Shown here: positions 1-6,357 of the stretch, piece after piece
Numbering within the stretch: position 1 is the stretch's first letter
Layout: every line of letters begins with the position of its first letter
From: Alphaproteobacteria bacterium
GTDB taxonomy: Bacteria > Pseudomonadota > Alphaproteobacteria > RF32 > CAG-239
Length of the DNA stretch: 10,164 nucleotides
NCBI GenBank assembly: GCA_017958895.1
Contig: JAGDBT010000031.1
Span: forward strand, 1-10,164
Direction: 5' to 3'
Program-made: the position numbers and the translations under genes
The notes under the pieces: generated by a model
What the model saw: the letters and a program-made list of their open reading frames with translations, nothing else
What the model was told of the DNA's origin: nothing
Databases searched by the model: none

Positions 1-294
1 GAAATGGTTTCTTTGACGGCTGTTGAACAGGAACTTGATTTATTGTATCCTGATGCCAAACAGGGAGTTTTGGCCGTGGCAGATGAGAAGAAAGGCGAAA
101 AGTTGATTTTGATTACTTCTGCGGAAAAGGCTACAATTGCGGATATTCAACAGTATTTACGTTCGCGCGGTTTGAGCGATTTGTGGTTTCCGAAAGAAGT
201 TGTTTATATCAAAAACCCGCCTCTGTTGGGAAGCGGGAAATTTGACTACCAATCGGCCGAAAAACTTTACATATCGTCGGTAGATAAAATGTAA
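1..294 (+). CDS. aas: C-terminal end of acyl-ACP synthetase / 2-acylglycerophosphoethanolamine acyltransferase (Aas-like), 5' truncated by window
   Basis: Only the last 97 codons are visible. The frame is open from base 1 (GAA) and ends at TAA 292-294, so the ATG at base 4 is an internal Met and not the start. The visible part is the small C-terminal subdomain of an AMP-forming acyl-CoA/ACP synthetase. It opens with EMVSLTAVE, which corresponds to the GEMVSL segment of Aas after the hinge, and ends with the FPKEVVYIKNPPLLGSGKFD segment, whose GSGK carries the catalytic lysine typical of adenylate-forming enzymes. Full Aas (about 720 residues in E. coli) joins a PlsC-type acyltransferase to this ligase and re-acylates lysophospholipids at the inner membrane. 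Whether this gene has the acyltransferase half cannot be seen. Another stand-alone acyl-ACP ligase remains possible. It converges on rpoD. Confidence 0.8.
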   Translation, partial: EMVSLTAVEQELDLLYPDAKQGVLAVADEKKGEKLILITSAEKATIADIQQYLRSRGLSDLWFPKEVVYIKNPPLLGSGKFDYQSAEKLYISSVDKM

Positions 295-301
295 CAAAAA
301 T

Positions 302-2383
302 TTACGAATGATCCAAGAACGAACGTAATTTTTTGGAACGGCTCGGATGTTTAAGTTTGCGCAAGGCTTTTGCCTCAATTTGCCGAATACGTTCACGAGT
401 TACATTGAACTGTTATCCAACTTCCTCTAAGGTATGGTCCGTATTCATACCGATACCGAAACGCATACGCAACACGCGTTCTTCACGAGGAGTAAGTGAA
501 GACAATATCTTGGTGCAAGTTTCTTTCAAATTGGTATGAATGGCCATATCTAAAGGCTGCAATGCACTCTCGTCGGCAATAAAATCACCCAAAGATGAAT
601 CTTCTTCATCACCGACCGGAGCTTCCAAGCTTACAGGCTCTTTGGCAATTTTCATAACTTTGCGGATTTTATCGAGAGGCATGGATAACCGTTTGGCTAA
701 TTCCTCAGGCACCGGTTCGCGTCCCATCTCGGAAAGCATTTGACGAGAGGTGCGTACCAGTTTGTTTATGGTTTCAATCATATGAACCGGAATACGAATG
801 GTACGAGCCTGATCGGCAATTGAACGCGTTATGGCCTGACGTATCCACCAGGTTGCATAAGTTGAGAATTTATAGCCGCGACGATATTCAAACTTATCAA
901 CGGCTTTCATAAGACCTATATTGCCTTCCTGTATTAAATCCAAGAATTGCATACCGCGGTTGGTGTATTTTTTCGCTATGGAAATTACCAAACGCAAGTT
1001 CGCCTCAATCATTTCTTTTTTGGCGCGTTCGGCTTCACGTTCACCTTTTTTGATGGTTTCTACCATTTTGCGATATTCGCTTATCGGTAAGTCGCATTCT
1101 TTTGCCATTTGCGTAATGCTGTCGCGAATTTCCGTTACTTCATCTTTATACTTATCTAAAAAGGCCACCCAATGTTTATCTTTTTTGCGTGATATCTTAT
1201 CCAACCAGTTAGGGTCAAGTTCGGATTTTTGATAAACCTCAAGAAAATCTTCACGTTTAATTTTGCAGTTTGTGGCATAACGCAGCAATTTTCCTTCTTG
1301 TGTCATCAAATGGTTGTTCATATCATTGAGTTGTTCCACCAGTTGTTCAACACGTGTGCTGTTAAGGTGAACGGAGCTTATCAGTTCTACAAGCTCTTTC
1401 TTTAATTTCAGATATCTTTTTTCCGTTGCGGATATAATTTTGCGTCCGGAAAGAATGGCCGCCATACGTTGGCTCTGAATTTTTTTCAAATTATCGTAAT
1501 AGCCGGAGATTTTATTTAAGGTTTCCAGAACAGGTTGAAGAAGCATATTTTCCATGGCTGATACGGAAGTGGAATTATGCATTCCGCCTTCACCTTCATC
1601 ATCGTCTTCAGAAGCACTTTCTTCTTCATCCATAGGGGTTTCGTCATCATCCTCTTCTTCTTCGTCAATCTCATCTTCAACGGCGGAATCGATATCTATA
1701 TCATTTTCCAAATCAACATCAATGTCATCAAGATTTTTTTCATCCAGTTCTTTGGTAACTTTATCCAAATCATCAACGGAAGTTTCATTGTCATCATAGA
1801 CCATGGCTTCGGAATCATCACCGTACATAACTTCCAAATCAACGACATCACGAAGCTGTAATTCGCCTTTTTCCAACTGGTCACGCCATTCAGAGATGGC
1901 TTTAATGGTCATAGGACTCTCGCATAAACCGCTTATCATTACTGTTTTACCGGCCTCTATACGTTTAGAAATTGCTATTTCGCCTTCACGAGAAAGAAGT
2001 TCAACCAAGCCCATCTCTTTAAGATACATTCTGACCGGATCATCAGAATGTCCGACATCTTTCGAGTCAATATTACCGACGTTTTCGTCATCTTCGTTTT
2101 CTTCTTCATAATCGTATTCATCGGAAGACTCGTTCTCGTCGTCGCTTATTTCGCTATCCGAGGTTATGGTTATTCCCATTTCTGATATATTAGACATGAT
2201 GTCTTCCAGTTTTTCGGAAGACAGTTTTTCCGGCGGAAGAACTTTATTCAAGTCCTCCATGGTGATATATCCAAGTTTTTTTCCTTTGGCAATTAAGCGT
2301 TTGACAGCAGCGGCAGCCGCATCTAACATGGCATCATCATTGCCGTCGTTTTCATAAAGGTCCTGATTATTTTTATCTGACAT
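302..2383 (-). CDS. rpoD: RNA polymerase primary sigma factor RpoD (sigma-70), interrupted by an in-frame TAA at codon 657
   Basis: Housekeeping sigma factor that directs RNA polymerase to -10/-35 promoters. The full frame is 693 codons, against 613 residues in E. coli. Region 1.1 lies at about residues 20-75, region 1.2 at 113-145 (DDPVRMYLKEMG), a long non-conserved region at about 150-455, region 2 at 455-528 (NLRLVISIAKKY, then the DLIQEGNIGLMKAVDKF and TYATWWIRQAI motifs), region 3 at 535-600, and region 4 from about 617. An acidic tract (44 Asp/Glu in residues 181-267) explains the extra length. Codon 657 is TAA, inside the region 4.2 helix-turn-helix; the frame then continues with QFNVTRERIRQIEAKALRKL and ends at TAA 302-304. 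Taken literally, the product is 656 residues and lacks the -35 recognition helix. Start: ATG 2383 has AAGGA 5 nt upstream. A TTG 30 codons further upstream is rejected because it is part of a TTGACA promoter box. Last gene of the yqeY-dnaG-rpoD block. Confidence 0.95.
413..415 (-). other. In-frame TAA codon inside rpoD region 4.2
   Basis: On the minus strand the codons read GTT GGA TAA CAG TTC AAT. The conserved sequence at this point in primary sigma factors is EEVG(K/Q)QF(N/D/S)VTRERIRQ, so TAA replaces one Lys or Gln codon. CAA to TAA is a single transition and AAA to TAA a single transversion. No base is gained or lost, because the 36 codons after it stay in the same frame and remain fully family-like. 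The next codon is CAG. No start codon with a ribosome binding site follows that could restart translation. Confidence 0.9.
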
Positions 2384-2388
2384 AACGT

Positions 2389-2393
2389 TCCTT
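2389..2393 (-). promoter_or_regulatory. Ribosome binding site deciding the rpoD start
   Basis: AAGGA on the minus strand, 5 nt upstream of the ATG at 2383. It fixes the start 30 codons downstream of the longest open frame, whose TTG start at 2473 is part of the promoter -35 box. Confidence 0.75.
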
Positions 2394-2405
2394 AAAATCG
2401 ATTTA

Positions 2406-2423
2406 TAATCTCTAAAGAGATTA
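2406..2423 (-). repeat. 18-bp perfect palindrome in the rpoD leader (operator or hairpin candidate)
   Basis: The plus strand reads TAATCTCTAAAGAGATTA: two 8-bp arms around an AA centre. It sits 22 nt upstream of the rpoD ATG and just downstream of the predicted -10 box, so it would fall within the first tens of bases of the transcript. It could bind a dimeric repressor or form a small hairpin in the mRNA leader. No poly-T follows it on the minus strand, so a terminator is unlikely. A shorter 8-bp palindrome, TAGCGCTA, lies beside it at 2434-2441, at about the expected transcription start. Confidence 0.5.
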
Positions 2424-2443
2424 CATATTTTGCTAGCGCTAAT

Positions 2444-2473
2444 ATAATTAGTTAATTTTTTGTGGTTTGTCAA
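2444..2473 (-). promoter_or_regulatory. Predicted sigma-70 promoter for rpoD
   Basis: On the minus strand a perfect -35 hexamer TTGACA (2473-2468) is followed after 18 bp by AATTAT (2449-2444), which matches TATAAT at 4 of 6 positions. It lies in the dnaG-rpoD gap and would give rpoD expression independent of the upstream operon promoter, as is common for rpoD genes. The -10 assignment is the weaker half because the region is AT-rich. Confidence 0.5.
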
Positions 2474-2487
2474 TAAGCAGTTGTAAT

Positions 2488-2512
2488 AAATTGCATATTA
2501 TTTTTGCAATTT
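2488..2512 (-). terminator. Possible weak terminator or hairpin after dnaG
   Basis: Inverted repeat AAATTGCA / TGCAATTT with a 9-nt loop, starting 1 nt beyond the dnaG stop codon. On the minus strand the 3' arm ends in TTT followed by ATTA. The stem is AT-rich (two GC pairs) and the U-run is short, so at best it would terminate or attenuate dnaG transcripts partially before rpoD. It could be only an mRNA 3' stem-loop. Confidence 0.3.
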
Positions 2513-2513
2513 T

Positions 2514-4304
2514 TCAATCTTCGGCCAAAAGACGATTGCGTTCGCCTATAAAGTTTATATATTTTTTGTTGAGTTCTTCAGCGTTTTCCGGCTGTTTTTT
2601 CATTAAAGTAATACATTCTTTTATATCATTATCAAGTTGTTTTAACAATATTTCTTTTAGTCCGTTACTGATTTCCGAACGAATTTCTTCAAAGGTTATA
2701 TTTTGGGTTTTATACATATTGATTTCCCAAAAAGAGGATAATTCTTTAGGAAAGTTCAAATTTAATTTCTCCCACAACATTTCCTGATCCAAATTTTTTT
2801 CTTCGCGATTGATTTCCATGATTTCGTATAATATTTTTGCCTCGGTTGAGTTGCCTAAATCAAATGAAGACAGCTGTTCTTCATATTTTGCTATCAAATC
2901 GGGATATATAATCATGGCCGAGATTATTTTTCTTAAAAAAGTATCCGCAAGAGGCGGTTTCTTTATAAAATTATTGCCTTTGGAGGTGTTTTCTTTTTTT
3001 CTGGCGGGAGTGGAAACGTTTTTATAAAGCGAACCTTTTCCGAAGGTGTAATAAATTCGGTTCTTCATCTCTTGAGCATAATAAGCACGAATTTGCTGAT
3101 TTTTTATTTTAGCCACTTCTTCCATGGTTTCTTTTTCAATCAGGGCTTTTTGCTCGGGAGTTGCGTCATTTTTGTTCATTTTGCATTTATGCCACAAAAT
3201 ATCTACCAAAGGTTTGGCTTTTTGCAAATATTGTTCAAAGACGGCAGGGCCTAAGGTATGCAAGAGTTCATCGGGATCTTTTTTCTCTTTCAAAAAGATA
3301 TAATTAACCGAATATCCGGGGCGGAGTATAGGCAGAACTCTGTCAATTGAACGAATGGCGGCTTTAATGCCGGCCGTATCGCCGTCAAAGCAAAGAGTAG
3401 GCGTGTTACACACTTTCCAGGCTTCAATAATTTGTTCTTCGGTTAAAGCGGTTCCCAAAGGTGCAACCGCATAATTGAAACCGAAACAATCCAAAGCAAT
3501 CACATCCATATAGCCTTCGCAGATAATCAATCTTTTTTGGGCGTAAGCGGAGTCACGGGCCTGATTGAGATTATACAAGATACGACGTTTGTTGAATATG
3601 GGGGTTTCAGGAGAATTCAGATATTTCGGCTGTCCGTCGGTTAATATTCTTCCCCCGAAAGCGATAATATTATTTTGCTTATCACAAATCGGAATCATTA
3701 CCCGATCACGAAAAAAGTCATGTGAGTTTTTGTTTTTATCTTCGGGAATGGCAATCAAACCTAAATCCGCCATATCTCGCTCGGATATTCCTTTGGAAGC
3801 GAGTAGGGCTTTTAAGCCGTTATTATCAGGAGCATAGCCGAGGCGAAATTTTTTTATGTTTTCCGGAGATAAACCGCGCTTTTCACGAAAATATTTCAGT
3901 CCTTTGCTGCCGATTGGCATATACAGGTTTTTTTCAAAATATTCGCAGGCTATATTCATAATCTCATAGAGAGATTTGCGACGCAATACGGCTTCTTGGT
4001 TTTCCTTAGACAGTGCGGGTAATTCCATATTAACCCGCGCAGCCAACTTTTTAACAGCCTCGATAAAGGGTAATCCTTCCGAATCCATTAAAAATTTAAC
4101 GATGTCTCCGTGAGCACCGCAACCGAAACAATGGTAAAAACCTTTGCTTTCATTGATGGTAAAGGACGGAGTTTTTTCCTGATGAAAAGGGCATAAACCC
4201 AGATATTCGCGGCCGTGCTTTACAAGCTTTACCTTTTCTCCGATAATTTCCGCAATCGGAATTCGGCTACGCAATTCATCAAGAAATTTTTGTAAATCGT
4301 CCAT
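2514..4304 (-). CDS. dnaG: DNA primase DnaG
   Basis: Makes the short RNA primers for lagging-strand synthesis and replication start, working with the replicative helicase DnaB. The 596 residues match the usual bacterial length of about 580-640. The N-terminal CHC2 zinc finger has C38, H41, C59 and C62 (CPFHQEKTPSF, then FYHCFGCGAHGD). The catalytic core follows, with a TOPRIM fold showing EGYMD at 263-267 (metal-binding Glu263), FDGDTAG at 306-312 (Asp307, Asp309) and DPDE at 343-346. The C-terminal part from about 450, which contacts DnaB, is more divergent, as expected. The ATG at 4304 has only a weak GGGAA upstream and lies 12 nt after the yqeY stop, so translation is probably coupled. It ends in TGA at 2514-2516, 130 bp before the rpoD start. 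No odd features. Confidence 0.96.
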   Translation of the reverse strand: MDDLQKFLDELRSRIPIAEIIGEKVKLVKHGREYLGLCPFHQEKTPSFTINESKGFYHCFGCGAHGDIVKFLMDSEGLPFIEAVKKLAARVNMELPALSKENQEAVLRRKSLYEIMNIACEYFEKNLYMPIGSKGLKYFREKRGLSPENIKKFRLGYAPDNNGLKALLASKGISERDMADLGLIAIPEDKNKNSHDFFRDRVMIPICDKQNNIIAFGGRILTDGQPKYLNSPETPIFNKRRILYNLNQARDSAYAQKRLIICEGYMDVIALDCFGFNYAVAPLGTALTEEQIIEAWKVCNTPTLCFDGDTAGIKAAIRSIDRVLPILRPGYSVNYIFLKEKKDPDELLHTLGPAVFEQYLQKAKPLVDILWHKCKMNKNDATPEQKALIEKETMEEVAKIKNQQIRAYYAQEMKNRIYYTFGKGSLYKNVSTPARKKENTSKGNNFIKKPPLADTFLRKIISAMIIYPDLIAKYEEQLSSFDLGNSTEAKILYEIMEINREEKNLDQEMLWEKLNLNFPKELSSFWEINMYKTQNITFEEIRSEISNGLKEILLKQLDNDIKECITLMKKQPENAEELNKKYINFIGERNRLLAED

Positions 4305-4316
4305 ATTATTCCCGAA

Positions 4317-4769
4317 TTAGGCTAAAAGCTGTTTAATTACCGCCGAGGCTGCGCCGAAATCCATCTGTCCGGCATATTGTGCTTTTAAGGCGGCCATAAC
4401 TTTTCCCATATCTTTAATGCCGGCGGCTCCGGTGTCGGCAATAGCTTTTTGAATAACCGCTTTCATTTCATCGGCATTTAATTGTTTTGGCAAGAAGCGC
4501 GATATAACGTCAATTTCTCCCTGTTCCTTGTCAGCCAAGTCCTGCCGGTTTCCTTCTTTATATATTTGAATTGATTCTTTGCGTTGTTTTATCATGGTTT
4601 GCATCATTGCCAACAAATCGGCATCGCTGGCTTGTGCCAAGCCTTTCCCGCGGGCTTCCACATCTTTTTCTTTTTGCCCGGCAATAATCAGACGCACGGC
4701 GTTAACAGTTTGAATGTCTCTTGACTTCATAGCTTCTTTCAAACAATTCTGTAATTCTTCTCGTAACAT
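4317..4769 (-). CDS. GatB/YqeY domain protein
   Basis: A 150-residue helical protein of the stand-alone YqeY family, the usual length. The family resembles the C-terminal tail domain of the amidotransferase subunit GatB, which contacts tRNA, but the role of the stand-alone protein is not settled. Visible family features are the N-terminal LREELQNCLKEAMKSRD segment, the RLIIAGQKEKDVEARG stretch (27-42), IKQRKESIQIYKEGNRQDLA (60-79), FLPKQL (92-97), and the conserved C-terminal part with DMGKVMAALK (120-129). The start is clear: AAGGAG lies 6 nt before the ATG. It is 15 nt downstream of the zinc-ribbon gene and 12 nt upstream of dnaG, so all three are probably co-transcribed. YqeY next to dnaG-rpoD is a recurring arrangement in alphaproteobacteria, where it stands in the place that rpsU holds in E. 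coli. Confidence 0.9.
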   Translation of the reverse strand: MLREELQNCLKEAMKSRDIQTVNAVRLIIAGQKEKDVEARGKGLAQASDADLLAMMQTMIKQRKESIQIYKEGNRQDLADKEQGEIDVISRFLPKQLNADEMKAVIQKAIADTGAAGIKDMGKVMAALKAQYAGQMDFGAASAVIKQLLA

Positions 4770-4784
4770 AAAAAACTCCTTAAT

Positions 4785-5525
4785 TTAATCTTCCATAGAT
4801 AATTTGACATTTGTAGTCTCAGACCACTTTGCATCGGCATTAATGTTAAACAATACACTGAAGCCGGGTTGCAAAAGTTGTTGAGGTAATTGTTCCGATA
4901 TTTCGGCTTCTGTTTGACCGTCGGTATTTATAAAAGTAACCTTAATCGGTAAAAGTTTAACCCGATAATTTCCTTCGTTATATATTCGTCCGCTGACTAA
5001 AACCTTATTTTCGCCAATCTGATGAATTTGCACATCGCGAAAAATAATGTCTTTGCCCTTATAAACACTTTCAATTCCCCAAAAATCATAAATTTTTTGC
5101 ATATTGGGAAGGCGATTTACAATATCATAGCGATGTTTATATAAAATTATGACCCCCAAGGCAATGATAAGCAGCAGAATTAAAGCTATCTGTGCTGTTG
5201 AAGATAACCAATTGGAAAAACTGTGCTTTATACGTTGTCCCACGCTCATTTGTTTGACTTCACCGTTATCGGCAAAAAGATTTTTTGTGCCCTGAGAAAG
5301 ACGGTTGAGCATTTCATTGACTTCTTCTTTTTTTCTTTGGCTTTCCAAATCATCAACAGATATTTGGGCTTGAGGAGAATTTTCAATTTCCGCTTCTGAA
5401 ACATCTTGCGGAAAGACTCGCCAAATTTCTCCACACTCGGCGCATTTGAATTTTTTACCGTTTTCCGGAATTTTATCTTCGGAAATGTTATATACGGAAT
5501 GGCACTTCGGACAACTTATTAACAT
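4785..5525 (-). CDS. Zinc-ribbon (MJ0042-type) membrane protein with DUF3426-like C-terminal domain
   Basis: A 246-residue protein of unknown function. At the N-terminus a zinc-ribbon has C5-x2-C8 and C28-x2-C31 (CPKCHSVYNI, then KCAECGEIWRV), the pattern of the MJ0042 finger family. A charged, low-conservation linker (about 40-100) follows, then one membrane helix at about 109-129 (IALILLLIIALGVIILY). A C-terminal domain of about 110 residues with the look of DUF3426 follows, containing VLVSGRIYNEGN and a beta-rich pattern. With one helix, the finger is probably cytoplasmic and the C-terminal domain periplasmic. Start: ATG 5525 has AGAGG 5 nt upstream and places the first Cys pair at the very N-terminus. 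A GTG 7 codons upstream overlaps a likely -10 box and is rejected. Such genes often neighbour ftsE-ftsX in alphaproteobacteria, which hints at an envelope or division link, but that is inference. Confidence 0.85.
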   Translation of the reverse strand: MLISCPKCHSVYNISEDKIPENGKKFKCAECGEIWRVFPQDVSEAEIENSPQAQISVDDLESQRKKEEVNEMLNRLSQGTKNLFADNGEVKQMSVGQRIKHSFSNWLSSTAQIALILLLIIALGVIILYKHRYDIVNRLPNMQKIYDFWGIESVYKGKDIIFRDVQIHQIGENKVLVSGRIYNEGNYRVKLLPIKVTFINTDGQTEAEISEQLPQQLLQPGFSVLFNINADAKWSETTNVKLSMED

Positions 5526-5530
5526 ATTAA

Positions 5531-5535
5531 CCTCT
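5531..5535 (-). promoter_or_regulatory. Ribosome binding site deciding the zinc-ribbon gene start
   Basis: AGAGG on the minus strand, 5 nt before the ATG at 5525. It favours this start over the in-frame GTG at 5546. Confidence 0.6.
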
Positions 5536-5544
5536 TTTTTTTTC

Positions 5545-5572
5545 ACTATATTCTAAAAATATTGATAAGCAA
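5545..5572 (-). promoter_or_regulatory. Candidate promoter for the zinc-ribbon/yqeY/dnaG operon
   Basis: On the minus strand a -10-like TATAGT (5550-5545, 5 of 6 matches) lies 16 bp after TTGCTT (5572-5567, 3 of 6). It is the best fit in the 116-bp divergent gap and leaves a short leader of about 10-15 nt before the ribosome binding site. The AT-rich background lowers certainty. Confidence 0.35.
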
Positions 5573-5590
5573 TTAAAAAAAATATTTTAT
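5562..5590 (+). promoter_or_regulatory. Candidate promoter for the ftsE operon
   Basis: TTGATA (5562-5567, 5 of 6 matches to the -35 consensus) is followed after 17 bp by TTTTAT (5585-5590, 4 of 6). An alternative -10, TATCAT at 5608-5613, has 5 of 6 matches but no good -35. The -35 overlaps by one base with the -35 proposed for the opposite strand, so the two promoters would be back to back. Confidence 0.35.
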
Positions 5591-5631
5591 TAAACGGATT
5601 ATTGTTGTATCATCTTGCTCAGAGTAAAAAC

Positions 5632-5637
5632 AGGAGG
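5632..5637 (+). promoter_or_regulatory. Ribosome binding site deciding the ftsE start
   Basis: Full consensus AGGAGG, 4 nt before the ATG at 5642. It excludes the in-frame TTG at 5615, which lies upstream of this site. Confidence 0.75.
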
Positions 5638-5641
5638 CAGA

Positions 5642-6346
5642 ATGAGTGTTCAATCAATTGATCCGGATTTTCCGATTATAGATATGCAGAATGTTGCCGT
5701 AGGTTATGACGGCAGAGATATTCTGAGTAATGTTCAACTTTCGTTAACCCCGGGTTCGTTTACCTTTGTTACCGGAAAGAGCGGTGCGGGAAAAACCACA
5801 TTGCTCAGTATGCTTTATTTAATAAAAAAACCAAGCAGGGGAATTTTAAAGGTATTCGGTAATAATATCAATTTTTCCAACCGCGAAAGTTTGGCCCTGA
5901 TGCGGCAAAGAATAGGGGTTGTATTTCAAGATTTCCGTCTTTTGGACCATTTAAGCGTTTACGATAATATTGCCTTACCGCTCCGGGTAAGAGGTATGAA
6001 TGAGGAAGATATTTATAAGCGCGTGGTTGAATTGCTCAGATGGATTGAATTACACAAGAGCATATATAAAACATGTAACACTCTTTCCGGTGGTGAAAAG
6101 CAACGTATCGCCATTGCCAGAGCGGTAATTAATCGTCCGGATATTTTATTTGCCGATGAGCCGACCGGAAGCGTTGATTCCGAGATAGCCGACAAACTTA
6201 TGCGCTTGTTTGTGGAACTCAACAGAGTCGGCACAACGGTTGTTATTGCCACTCACAATGAACAACTTACTTCAACCTATAATTTTCAGAGGATAGATTT
6301 AGCCGGCGGAACAGCTAAATTATATCCGGCATTGCAACATATTTAA
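5642..6346 (+). CDS. ftsE: Cell division ATP-binding protein FtsE
   Basis: The cytoplasmic ATPase of the FtsEX complex. With the membrane partner FtsX it uses ATP binding and hydrolysis at the septum to control peptidoglycan hydrolases rather than to transport a substrate. At 234 residues it is slightly longer than E. coli FtsE (222), owing to an N-terminal lead of about 12 residues. All ABC ATPase motifs are present: Walker A GKSGAGKTT at 45-53 (Lys51), Q-loop VFQDFRLL with Gln96, signature LSGGEKQ at 148-154, Walker B ILFADEPTG at 168-176 with catalytic Glu173, and H-loop His205 in ATHN. The family-typical FQDFRLLDHLSVYDNIALPL stretch (95-114) separates it from LolD and MacB relatives. First gene of the plus-strand operon; ftsX starts 11 nt after its TAA. 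Confidence 0.95.
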   Translation: MSVQSIDPDFPIIDMQNVAVGYDGRDILSNVQLSLTPGSFTFVTGKSGAGKTTLLSMLYLIKKPSRGILKVFGNNINFSNRESLALMRQRIGVVFQDFRLLDHLSVYDNIALPLRVRGMNEEDIYKRVVELLRWIELHKSIYKTCNTLSGGEKQRIAIARAVINRPDILFADEPTGSVDSEIADKLMRLFVELNRVGTTVVIATHNEQLTSTYNFQRIDLAGGTAKLYPALQHI

Positions 6347-6357
6347 CGGAGTTTGAT

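Noticed and set aside
230..245. Possible rpoD terminator stem inside the end of aas (CCGC...GCGG)
   Set aside because: The short stem lies within conserved coding sequence and has no T-run on the minus strand.
405..420. Programmed frameshift or indel error at the rpoD TAA
   Set aside because: The reading frame is identical on both sides of the TAA, so no base is missing or added. Only a substitution or readthrough fits.
1554..1861. Plus-strand serine-rich open frames opposite rpoD
   Set aside because: They mirror the GAA/GAT-rich acidic tract of RpoD (antisense TCT/TCA codons); they are low complexity without domain signals or ribosome binding sites.
2384..2473. N-terminal extension of RpoD from a TTG at 2473
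   Set aside because: The extra 30 residues are not family-like, the TTG is part of a TTGACA promoter box, and the downstream ATG has AAGGA at 5-nt spacing.
5526..5546. Seven-residue extension of the zinc-ribbon protein from GTG 5546
   Set aside because: It adds only MKKKEVN, overlaps the -10 candidate, and the AGAGG before ATG 5525 is better placed.
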